Origin: Acidobacteriota bacterium
Lineage (GTDB): Bacteria > Acidobacteriota > Terriglobia > Terriglobales > Acidobacteriaceae
Length of the DNA: 39,748 bases
Direction: 5' to 3'
NCBI GenBank assembly: GCA_003224905.1
Contig: QIAA01000182.1
Coordinates: 1-39,748, forward strand
In this document: one piece after another, positions 8,207-16,338 of the stretch
How the letters are laid out: the number at the start of each line of letters is the position of its first letter
Position numbering within the stretch: the stretch's first letter is position 1
Translations under genes and position numbers: made by a program
Notes under the pieces: generated by a model
What the model was told of the DNA's origin: nothing
Database searches by the model: none
What the model saw: the letters and a program-made list of their open reading frames with translations, nothing else

Positions 8207-8237
8207 CTTTACAAAATAGTACTATGGTCGAATAGCC
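8207..8237. promoter_or_regulatory. Very short divergent promoter region
   Basis: Only 31 AT-rich bases separate the starts of the TPR gene (minus) and the ASPIC gene (plus). Both transcripts must be nearly leaderless, or their promoters must lie inside the opposite gene. The core ACAAAATAGTACTATGG holds a -10-like TAGTACTA dyad that could serve both directions. Confidence 0.35.
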
Positions 8238-9986
8238 ATGAGGGTGGGCTCTCTGCGACGTCGAGTATGGATTTCTCCGATCATTCTTTTTCTGCAGATC
8301 TCCTTTGCCCAACAATCGAATAAAACCCAAATCGCCTATTTCACAGACATCGCGGAAAAGGCCGGCCTAACCGCGAAAATTGTCTTTGGCGGAGTCGATA
8401 CCAAAAAGTACATCATCGAGACCACCGGTACCGGAGTTGCCATCTTCGACTACGACAACGACGGCTGGCCGGATATTTTCGTCGTGAACGGCACTACACT
8501 CGAGGGATTTCCGACAGGCCAAGCCCCAATCAATCATCTATACCGAAACAACCACGACGGAACGTTCATGGATGTCACGTTAAAAGCTGGCCTCGCCGCC
8601 GGCGGTTGGGGCCAGGGTGTCTGTGTGGGCGACTACGACAACGACGGATGGGAAGATCTTTACGTCACCTATTACGGGAAAAATCGGCTCTATCACAACC
8701 AGCACGCTAGCTTTGTTGATGTCGCGGACAAGGCTGGAGTCGCCGGAAACGGCAAAGCGTGGGGCACGGGTTGCGCATTTGTGGACTACGATCGCGACGG
8801 TCTTCTCGATCTAATGGTCGCTAACTACGTGGATTTCGATCTGTCCACTGCTCCCGGCCCGGGGGATCGCTCTTCCTGCGTGTGGAAGGGAGTTCCGGTG
8901 ATGTGTGGACCGCGCGGGCTTCCCGGGTCAAAGAACATCTTGTACCACAACGGAGGTCAGGGAAAGTTCGAGGACGTCAGCGCAAAAGCGCACATCGATC
9001 AGACATCAGGCCATTACGCATTCAGCGTTTCGACATTCGATTTCGATGATGACGGCTGGCCAGATATCTACGTGGCTTGTGACAGCACGCCAAGCATTCT
9101 CTACCACAACAATCGTGATGGGACGTTCACTGATGTGGCCGTGACCGCTGGTGCCGCGTTCAACGAAGATGGCCGTGAGCAGGCGGGCATGGGCACGACC
9201 ATCGCGGACTTCAATGGAGATGGAAAGCTCGACATCTTCAAGACCAATTTTTCCGACGATACAGCCACGCTCTATCGGAACAACGGAGGTGGCACATTTG
9301 ACGACGTGACTTATGCCGCGGGACTTGGCCTGCACACTCAATACCTGGGTTGGGGAACGATGTTTCTGGATTTCGACAACGATTGCTGGCCCGACCTACT
9401 CGTGGTGAATGGACACGTGTACCCGGAAGTGGACAAACAGCACCTGGGCAGCAACTACCAGGAGCCGCGCATCCTGTACCGCAATAATCGCAATGGGACT
9501 TTCAGTGACATCTCCAACGAGGCAGGACCAGGCATCACGACTGCGATGTCGGGCAGAGGCTTAGCCATTGGCGACCTCTGGAATGATGGCCGCATTTCTG
9601 CCGTGATCAGCAATATGAATGCGCCCCCGAGTCTCCTCGTGAATCAAGTGCTATCAGCAAATCATTGGGTCGGCATTCGAGTGATCGGCACAAAATCCAA
9701 CCGCGACGGCATTGGCGCGCGTGTGTCGGTCAAAGTCGGTGCCCGGACGCTGGTCGATGAAGTTCGCAGCGGATCGAGTTACGACTCCAATAACGACATG
9801 CGGCTGCATTTCGGTTTGGGAACCGCTGCCAAAATTGAATGGGTGCAGATTCGCTGGCCTAACGGGTCAACGGAACGATTCAGCGATGTCAAGGTCGATA
9901 CCATTGACACCCTGACAGAAGGCTCCGGATCATCTGTCGCGGGGACCACAAAGACAAGTGGACGGACAGACACAGTGGTTCAGTAA
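8238..9986 (+). CDS. Secreted FG-GAP/VCBS-repeat protein with C-terminal ASPIC/UnbV domain
   Basis: This 582-residue CRTAC-like protein has a signal peptide (residues 1-25, ending near SFAQQ). Repeated FG-GAP/VCBS calcium-binding blades follow, recognisable by DYDNDGWPD, DYDNDGWED, DYDRDGLLD, DFDDDGWPD, DFNGDGKLD and DFDNDCWPD. The C-terminal ASPIC/UnbV segment runs from about 475 to 560 (NWV-type start, SNRDGIGARV, VRSGSSYDSNNDMRLHFGLG, IRWPNG). The fold is an extracellular beta-propeller; the function in bacteria is unknown. It is a close paralogue of the protein at 13027-14883. Its last bases overlap the tail of the convergent protease-like gene by seven. Start ATG 8238 is supported by the signal peptide; the next upstream bases belong to the promoter. 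Confidence 0.9.
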   Translation: MRVGSLRRRVWISPIILFLQISFAQQSNKTQIAYFTDIAEKAGLTAKIVFGGVDTKKYIIETTGTGVAIFDYDNDGWPDIFVVNGTTLEGFPTGQAPINHLYRNNHDGTFMDVTLKAGLAAGGWGQGVCVGDYDNDGWEDLYVTYYGKNRLYHNQHASFVDVADKAGVAGNGKAWGTGCAFVDYDRDGLLDLMVANYVDFDLSTAPGPGDRSSCVWKGVPVMCGPRGLPGSKNILYHNGGQGKFEDVSAKAHIDQTSGHYAFSVSTFDFDDDGWPDIYVACDSTPSILYHNNRDGTFTDVAVTAGAAFNEDGREQAGMGTTIADFNGDGKLDIFKTNFSDDTATLYRNNGGGTFDDVTYAAGLGLHTQYLGWGTMFLDFDNDCWPDLLVVNGHVYPEVDKQHLGSNYQEPRILYRNNRNGTFSDISNEAGPGITTAMSGRGLAIGDLWNDGRISAVISNMNAPPSLLVNQVLSANHWVGIRVIGTKSNRDGIGARVSVKVGARTLVDEVRSGSSYDSNNDMRLHFGLGTAAKIEWVQIRWPNGSTERFSDVKVDTIDTLTEGSGSSVAGTTKTSGRTDTVVQ

Positions 9987-10627
9987 CTCCCTTGGTTTAG
10001 CTCCAACTGTGTTTCAAGCGTTTGCTGATTCCTCGCCACCGTAGTCCGCATTTGAGCAGCTTGCTCGGCCGTAAACAACAATTCGCCCTTAACCAGCTTG
10101 TGCAGGTCTTCGCCATGCCACTGGGCGCGCATGATTCCGGCGGACGCGTGCGCGTGGGACCCGAGCAGAAGATGTCCGATCTCATGGGCCACCACACCTC
10201 CCATTACGTCGGCGAGCCTTACGCCTAACTCCTTGTGCAGTTGCACTGCCGGCTGATAGAAAACATCGCCGTACTTCCCAGTCCCATCGCTCGCAAGGAA
10301 AGCAACGCCAAAGATCGAATCCTGAGTAGGATGGGCCGGTCCCGGAATTATCCGCAGAGCAATCCTCCCGGGCGAATCACAGTCGACATGTCTTGTTATG
10401 TGCCCAGCACCATGTCCACAGTTCCGCCACACCAGATTCAACCCAGCTTGCCACAAAATATTTGACGCCCAGCTTTCCGCGCCTGCCAAGTCTCTCATGG
10501 ACATCTTGGCATCGTTATAGACAGAAACAACCACCTGTGAATTCCCATTCGCCCTGGTCTGCACATCAGCGGCTCCCGAAAGAAACGGGAACGTTAACAA
10601 TAGAAGAAGCGTAAACATCTGAAGCAT
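9980..10627 (-). CDS. Exported zinc metalloprotease-like protein (HEIGH motif)
   Basis: This 215-residue protein has a clear signal peptide (first 19 residues, cleaved near SGAA). Near residue 147 it has HEIGHLLLGSH followed by SAGIM. The spacing of the three histidines (H-E-x-x-H-x5-H) and the following methionine turn resemble metzincins, although the usual glycine is shifted by one position. It is probably an exported zinc endopeptidase. Two cysteines (in RNCGHG and HVDCDSP) could form a disulphide. The family is not one I can name. It is convergent with the ASPIC gene, overlapping it by seven bases, and its start faces the wHTH pseudogene across 186 bases. Confidence 0.7.
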   Translation of the reverse strand: MLQMFTLLLLLTFPFLSGAADVQTRANGNSQVVVSVYNDAKMSMRDLAGAESWASNILWQAGLNLVWRNCGHGAGHITRHVDCDSPGRIALRIIPGPAHPTQDSIFGVAFLASDGTGKYGDVFYQPAVQLHKELGVRLADVMGGVVAHEIGHLLLGSHAHASAGIMRAQWHGEDLHKLVKGELLFTAEQAAQMRTTVARNQQTLETQLELNQGSY

Positions 10628-10782
10628 GGCAAATCTCTCTAGAAAAGTGCCAAGCTTCAGACTTCTCCCTGGCTACCTCAACGGTCTGCGGGTAACCCGG
10701 GAAGCATTTTGCGATAACGAAATAAGTTGTTGCCCGTCAAATAGATACGGTTTTACCTAACGCGTCGGAAATCTCTGCATTC

Positions 10783-10791
10783 TGCTAGACT
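10783..10791 (+). promoter_or_regulatory. Extended -10 promoter element
   Basis: TGCTAGACT is identical to the element at 5418. It lies 22 bases before ATG 10814, and GGAAGGA five bases before that ATG is a good ribosome-binding site. Transcription would start near 10798. No -35 match is seen at normal spacing. Confidence 0.5.
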
Positions 10792-10813
10792 TCGGGCTAA
10801 CCGGGAAGGATTC

Positions 10814-12997
10814 ATGGCGGCGGGCAGTGCAAGTGGAACGGGCGATGGGACGAGCAAGGTAAAGTTCGGCATCTTCGAAGCGGACTTGCGGGCGGGCGAA
10901 CTGCGTCGCAACGGATCCAAGGTCAAGTTGCAGGAGCAGCCGTTTCAGGTTCTCACCGTTCTGCTCGAACGTCCGGGCGAGGTCGTCAGCCGCGAGGACC
11001 TCCGCACCAAACTCTGGCCTTCCGACACTTTCGTAGATTTCGATCATGGCCTCAACGCGGCGGTGCGCCGGCTGCGTGACGCCCTGGGTGACTCAGCCGA
11101 GAACCCTCGCTTCGTCGAAACCGTAGCTCGCCGTGGATATCGATTCGTTGGTCCGGTGAACGGAGCTGCACCGGAAGTTACTCAAAAAGCAATCAGAAGA
11201 AGGCGATGGCCCATCGCTGTAGGAATCGCCGCCGTGCTGCTGGTTGGAGTTGTCATTGGATTTCACGCGGCGAAGCAAATTTTTTCCGCGCCGAGAGCAC
11301 AGGAGCGGCGGCTCACCGCCAATCCCGCCGAAGCTCCGGTGTTGAACGGAGTGATTTCGCCGGACGGCAAGTATCTGGCTTTCTCGGACAACACCGGCCT
11401 TTATCTTCGGCAAATCGACACCGGCGAAACTCATGCGGTGCCGCTCCCGCAGGGATTCGGCCCGATCCCATGAGCTGGTTTCCCGATAGTTCTCACCTGA
11501 CTGCCACCTGGGTCGCCGGTCCAAAAGAACTACCGAGCATCTGGGTGATCTCGACCATGGGCGGAGCCCCGCGGAAACTGGCGGATGCGGGCTGGAATCT
11601 TTCTGTTTCGCCAGATGGCACACTCATTACCTTCACTACCCAGACACAAACGGGCCGGGAATTAAGGATCATGCAGTCCGATGGGCAAAATCAGCGCACC
11701 CTTTCCCACGCGTCCGAGACCGACTTCGGCCCCGCCCCCTGGTCACCTGATTCCCGCGCCATTGTGTATGTACGAGCCACTTATCATCCCGGCACGATCG
11801 GATCAGATGCACAAATCGAGATGCGTCACCTGCAGGCAGCGCAAACCGAGGTGCTCTTCTCAGACTCGCGCCTCGGCCCGGGATTGGCGTGGAGCAAGGA
11901 TGGGCGACTCTTTTACTCGTTGCAGGAGCGGGCTCCCAATCAAGGCGATTACAACATCTGGTCAGTGGGAATTGATGAGCATAGCGAGCGCTTGTCAGGC
12001 ACGCCGGTACGCATCACTAGTGAACCCGGAGGAATAGGGGCAATAGTGAACCCGGAGGAATAGGGGCAATCACTGTCTCTAACGATGGCAAGCGCCTGGC
12101 CTTTGTGCGGCAAACATTGCAGAGGGATGTATACATCGTGGACTTGCAGGCGAATGGAATCCGACTGAGTACACCGCGGCTGCTTACCCTCGATGAGCGG
12201 CAGGACTTTCCCTACGAATGGATGCCCGACGGCAGAGCTGTTCTGTTTACCTCCGATCGTGACGGACCCTACCACATATTCCGCCAGGGTGTCGATCAGG
12301 GGGCACCCGACCTGGTGGTTGGCGGCGATGAGGATCTGACCATCGCTCGGTTTAATCCAGACCGCTCCTGGCTTATCTACCTGATCATGCCTAAGCTGGG
12401 CGAGACCTCAACCACGGTGCGCATGATGCGAGTTCCCGTGAACGGAGGTCCGCCCCAGCGTGTTCTGGAAGGACCTGGGATCAACAATCAGCAATGTGCC
12501 CGATCGCCCTCCACTTTATGTCTCTTCAGCGAAATCGGAACGTCGGGCGTAAAGATGTTCAGCTTCGATCCCGCGAACGGAGCGACTACGGAAATTTCAC
12601 TTCCGGCGCTTTCCGGAGCAAATGCATTTCCCTACGATTGGACGCTTTCACCGGATGGGAAAATGCTTGCGCGATCGCTCAAGATGAGCACTGACAAAGA
12701 CCCAACGATCCGTATTTTTTCATTCGAAAACCGTTCCGAGCAAAATATTGCTCTTCCGCTTGGGCGGGTGTGACCAGCATCGACTGGGCTGCTGACGGCA
12801 AAAGCTTGTGGGCCGCGGCCTACACCAACACGAACACCTGGGCGCTGCTGAACATCGACCTGAAAGGCAACATCCGCCCCATGCTGGAAGATAAGAACAT
12901 GGTGATGGGCTGGGCGATTCCCTCGCCGGACGGCCGACGTCTTGCGATTTGGAAAGCCAACGGGACGTCCAATGTATGGATGGTGGAGAATTTCTAA
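10814..12997 (+). pseudogene. Disrupted winged-helix (CadC/ToxR-like) regulator with TolB-type propeller
   Basis: The N-terminal about 105 residues form an OmpR/ToxR-type winged helix (VKFGIFEADLRAGELRR, then VSREDLRTKLWP, FDHGLNAAVRRLRDALGD, RFVETVARRGYRF). A transmembrane helix follows near 133-155, then WD40/TolB-like propeller repeats (ISPDGKYLAFSD, SVSPDGTLITF, AWSKDGRLFY, LSPDGKMLARS). The coding frame is broken three times: near 11466, at 12045 by an exact 26-base tandem duplication, and near 12760. Joined, the pieces make one protein of about 725 residues up to 12997. Such one-component membrane regulators are very numerous in Acidobacteriota, so loss of one is tolerable. The wHTH plus membrane helix (up to 11473) is still open and could be made as a truncated protein. 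Confidence 0.85.
12019..12070 (+). repeat. Exact 26-bp tandem duplication inside the wHTH-TolB gene
   Basis: The unit at 12019-12044 (AGTGAACCCGGAGGAATAGG and six more bases) is repeated without change at 12045-12070. Removing one copy restores an uninterrupted reading frame from RITSEPGGIGA to ITVSNDGKRLAF. The duplication is therefore the cause of this break. Perfect identity implies it is recent, or an assembly artefact. Confidence 0.95.
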
Positions 12998-13021
12998 CTG
13001 CCGTCCCTGATTTTGCAGTTA
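12995..13021. terminator. Possible weak bidirectional stem-loop
   Basis: TAACTGC (12995-13001, containing the stop of the wHTH pseudogene) pairs with GCAGTTA (13015-13021) around a 13-base loop. It lies between convergent genes. There is only a short TTTT in the loop and no tail, so termination is a guess. Confidence 0.25.
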
Positions 13022-13026
13022 CGTTC

Positions 13027-14883
13027 TTATTTGGCCTTGCTCGGAAACTGCATCGTCCGCACAATCCCCTCGCCCTCTTTCACAAATACTAGCTGGTTCG
13101 GCTTCATATCTTTCAGCGTGTCGATTTGTCCGCTGGGCCAGCGGATCTCAACGAGATCTACTTTCTCCGCCTTACCGATTCCGAAGTGCACGCGCAGGTC
13201 ATTTTGTGAAAAGTAGCTTCCACCGCTGCGCACTTCGTCCATTTGCGCATGTGGCTTCGTCTCCCCGAGCGGCCGCGTAACACAGCGGAGCTTGGCGCCG
13301 ATCCCGCTCCGGTTGGATTTCTTTCCTTCCAATTTGAGTTTGATCCAATTGTTTCCGGTGTTCGAGTCACAGCGCAAGAGCTGCGGAAGATCATTTACGT
13401 TGTTTACGACCACGTCGATATCCCCGTCATTATCAAAATCCCCGAAAGCGCAGCCGCGAGACGCTGCTGCAGCAGAAATCGCCGCGCCGGCGCGCATGGA
13501 AACATCTTCGAAGCGCCCGTTGCGCAAGTTGCGATAGATCAGCTTTCTCTGCGCGTAACCGGCTTCGGTTTTGAGCTGCTCCACCTCGGGATAGACGTGT
13601 CCATTGCAAAGCAAGATATCCGGCCAGCCATCGTTATCCATATCGAAAAAGCCGCAACCCCATCCCAGGTACTGGGTGTGTGCGCCGAGGCCGGCAACGA
13701 AGGTGGCGTCCTCAAAATTTGCGCCGCCCAGGGCGTGGTAGAGCGAGGGCGTGTCCCCGGCGAAATTGGTCTTTACAATGTCGAGATTCCCATCCATGTC
13801 ATAGTCGATAGCGGAAACTCCCATGCCAGCCTGCGGCTTGCCATCCGGCGAGAGGGCACAACCCGCCTCTATCGCGATATCTACGAATTTCCCGTTCTTC
13901 TTGTTCTGATAAAGGGCGCTCGCCGTGGAATCATTCGCGACGTAGATATCAGGCCAGCCGTCGTTATCGAAATCCGCGGTCAGCACTCCGAGCCCGTAGG
14001 TGCCGCTTGCTTGCAGAATGCCGGATTGCTCGGAAACATCTGTGAATGTCCCATCGCCATTGTTGTGAAACAGGATGTTCTTCCCGCCGTTCAGACCCGG
14101 CGGTCCGCATGCGACCATGATGCTCTTATAGAGACACGGGCCCGATTCCGGAACAGGAGCAGTGGCTAAGTCCAGATCGATATAGTTGGCAACGAACAAA
14201 TCCAGCTTGCCGTCGCGATCATAGTCAACGAAAGCGCAACCTGTGTTCCAGCGTTTGCCGTCGCCGCCCACTCCGGCTTTTTCTGTGACATCGGTAAATG
14301 TGCCGTCTCCATTGTTGTGGTACAGCACGTTCTTACCGAAGTACGAAACGAAGAGATCATCGAACCCATCGTTATCGTAATCACCGACGCAGATACCTTG
14401 TCCCCAGCCCGAGTGCACCAGGCCGGCTTTTGTTGTTACGTCTGTGAACGTCCCGTCACGATTGTTCTTGAAAAGATGTGAAGTGGGCTCCTGGCCTTTA
14501 GGGAAGCCTTCCAGACGCCAGCCATTCACCAGAAAGATATCCAGCCAGCCATCATTGTCGTAATCGTAGAAGGCGACGCCGCAGCCGGTGGTCTCGAGCA
14601 GATATTTGTTCTTGTGCTCTCCGCCGTAAATTGTTTTCGCGTTCAGGCCCGATTCACGCGCTACATCCACAAAGGCCAAGCCCAGGTCGCTGCCTGGCTT
14701 GGGTGCTGTTTCGCCTTGATTTGAGAAAGGAAAAGCATTCAGCAAAGAAGTCCTGGCCAGTTGCAGAATGTCGTCCAGCGAGAGCACCAGTGAAGTGCTG
14801 GTGAGTAATTGAAGGAATTTTCTCCGGGGGGATGAGACTCGTTCGCGAACTCCGATCTGTGAATTTCTACCCAGCGTTGACAT
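13027..14883 (-). CDS. Secreted FG-GAP/VCBS-repeat protein with C-terminal ASPIC/UnbV domain (second copy)
   Basis: This 618-residue paralogue of the protein at 8238-9986 has the same order of blades: DYDNDGWLD, DYDNDGFDD, DYDRDGKLD, DFDNDGWPD, DYDMDGNLD, DMDNDGWPD and DFDNDGDID. It shares the signature YGGEHKNKYLLETTGCGVAFYD near residue 90. The ASPIC/UnbV domain is at about 505-595 (SNRSGIGAKL, EVRSGGSYFSQNDLRVHFG, IRWPSG). The N-terminus differs: a SSPRRKFLQLL segment at about 17-27 before a hydrophobic run looks like a Tat-type signal, where the other copy has a Sec-type one. It is monocistronic on the minus strand, convergent with the wHTH pseudogene. Biological role unknown. Confidence 0.9.
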   Translation of the reverse strand: MSTLGRNSQIGVRERVSSPRRKFLQLLTSTSLVLSLDDILQLARTSLLNAFPFSNQGETAPKPGSDLGLAFVDVARESGLNAKTIYGGEHKNKYLLETTGCGVAFYDYDNDGWLDIFLVNGWRLEGFPKGQEPTSHLFKNNRDGTFTDVTTKAGLVHSGWGQGICVGDYDNDGFDDLFVSYFGKNVLYHNNGDGTFTDVTEKAGVGGDGKRWNTGCAFVDYDRDGKLDLFVANYIDLDLATAPVPESGPCLYKSIMVACGPPGLNGGKNILFHNNGDGTFTDVSEQSGILQASGTYGLGVLTADFDNDGWPDIYVANDSTASALYQNKKNGKFVDIAIEAGCALSPDGKPQAGMGVSAIDYDMDGNLDIVKTNFAGDTPSLYHALGGANFEDATFVAGLGAHTQYLGWGCGFFDMDNDGWPDILLCNGHVYPEVEQLKTEAGYAQRKLIYRNLRNGRFEDVSMRAGAAISAAAASRGCAFGDFDNDGDIDVVVNNVNDLPQLLRCDSNTGNNWIKLKLEGKKSNRSGIGAKLRCVTRPLGETKPHAQMDEVRSGGSYFSQNDLRVHFGIGKAEKVDLVEIRWPSGQIDTLKDMKPNQLVFVKEGEGIVRTMQFPSKAK

Positions 14884-15102
14884 TCCCTGATCTGGCTGGA
14901 AACCATCTTCTCACGCATGTGAGACGAGTGGGGAATGGCGGAGACGCGATTTCCTGGCTCACATCCAAATTTCTATAAAGAAACCATACCGGATCGGAAC
15001 TCCTACGCACCTAGGTCCATATCCACGGCCCTGAATCCCGTTTGTCAGGATGCGCGGCTCTGATATCGATATTCATAGAGTGCGCGCCACCAGACCAACT
15101 GA

Positions 15103-16287
15103 TTGACCCATCAGGACACAACCCGCTCTCCGGGCCTGGATCTCCTGCGGAGTCTTGCCATTCTTCTGGTCATCACTTGGCACATTCCACAATCTTATTA
15201 TCCCTTCGGAACCAAACCGCCCGGCTGGATCGGAGTGGATCTATTCTTCGTGCTGAGCGGCTACCTCATAGGTTCGCAGTTGCTGCGGCCATACACTCAG
15301 AATCGGTGCATCTCACTCGCCACCTTCTACGCTCGCCGTGCTCTCAGGATTTTTCCTGCTTACATCGTGGTTGTCGTTATCTATTTCACGATTCGTAGTT
15401 TTCGCGAACAGCCCAACATTGCGCCGTTGTGGAAATTTTTGACCTTCACACAGAACTTCGGGCTGAACTCGCTTGCCACCGGTGCCTTCTCAAACGCGTG
15501 GTCTTTGTGTGTGGAGGAGCACTTCTATCTCATCTTGCCCCTGGTCGTGGCCTGGCTGATGAAAAAACCCACAGTCTTCAAGACGTCCATCTTCTCAGCT
15601 TGTGTTTTTGCTTTCAGCTTGCTCCTTCGGGTTTGCCTTTGGATTCATTACGTGAAGCCGCTCAGCGCTCTGGAAGAAAAAATCGTATTGCCCGTGTACC
15701 TCGAGAAGATCTACTATCCGACGTACGCTCGCCTCGACGGGATGCTGGTAGGCGTTCTCCTCGCCGCCATCAGCCTTTTCCGTCCGGACTGGTGGCGCCG
15801 CATTCGATCAAACCAAAGCCTTCTTCTTTTGATGGGCCTTACGTCGCTGGCCCTTGCTGTATGGATCTGCCGGGACATGCACTCGTTCTCCACCGCGGTG
15901 ATCGGCTTTCCCCTGCTGGCTTTGAGCTTTGGAATGCTTCTCATATGCAGTCTGAACTGGAAGAAAATTCCTTTCCAACCCGAAGCAAGTACCGGAGCGG
16001 TCCTCGCTTACAGCATCTACTTGACCCATAAACCAATCATGCATCTCGACCATCAATATGTGAGCAACTTTGTTCACAACAGAATCTTCTCTTTGCTGAT
16101 ATACCCGGTTTCGATTCTGGTGGCGGCAGCAATACTCCATTTGTGCATCGAACGTCCTTTCTTGAACTTGCGCAGCCGGATTTTGGAAATGCCCCTCAGG
16201 ATACGAGCATCCGTAACAACACCCCAAAGAAAATCCGGCCAGATATTCCCGGCTGGAAGCGACACCGCGACGTTTGTGGTCGATTAG
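15103..16287 (+). CDS. Acyltransferase 3 family membrane protein (OafA/YrhL-like)
   Basis: This 394-residue integral membrane O-acyltransferase has about ten hydrophobic helices. Family signatures are GLDLLRSLAILLV with a following TWH (conserved histidine in helix 1), GWIGVDLFFVLSGYLIG (residues about 42-58), RRALRIFPAY, and NAWSLCVEEHFYL near 130-142. Such enzymes transfer acetyl or other acyl groups to cell-surface sugars or lipids. An in-frame stop at 15100-15102 forces the start to TTG 15103 or later, and no ribosome-binding site is seen, so the very N-terminus is uncertain. It is separated by 50 bases from the glycosidase gene that follows on the same strand. The preceding 219-base gap holds nothing I recognise. 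Confidence 0.85.
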   Translation: MTHQDTTRSPGLDLLRSLAILLVITWHIPQSYYPFGTKPPGWIGVDLFFVLSGYLIGSQLLRPYTQNRCISLATFYARRALRIFPAYIVVVVIYFTIRSFREQPNIAPLWKFLTFTQNFGLNSLATGAFSNAWSLCVEEHFYLILPLVVAWLMKKPTVFKTSIFSACVFAFSLLLRVCLWIHYVKPLSALEEKIVLPVYLEKIYYPTYARLDGMLVGVLLAAISLFRPDWWRRIRSNQSLLLLMGLTSLALAVWICRDMHSFSTAVIGFPLLALSFGMLLICSLNWKKIPFQPEASTGAVLAYSIYLTHKPIMHLDHQYVSNFVHNRIFSLLIYPVSILVAAAILHLCIERPFLNLRSRILEMPLRIRASVTTPQRKSGQIFPAGSDTATFVVD

Positions 16288-16302
16288 CCAAGCTTCGGGT
16301 TG

Positions 16303-16311
16303 TGCTAGAAT
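16303..16311 (+). promoter_or_regulatory. Extended -10 promoter element
   Basis: TGCTAGAAT, a variant of the TGCTAGACT element at 5418 and 10783, lies 27 bases before ATG 16339. It suggests that the glycosidase has its own promoter rather than depending on the acyltransferase transcript. Confidence 0.4.
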
Positions 16312-16338
16312 TCGCCGCTACTCCACTCCAGCAACCAC

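Noticed and set aside
13243..14169. 308-residue plus-strand frame
   Set aside because: It is antisense to the second ASPIC/FG-GAP gene. Its repeated isoleucine/valine-rich pattern is the complement of the DxDxDGxxD repeats.
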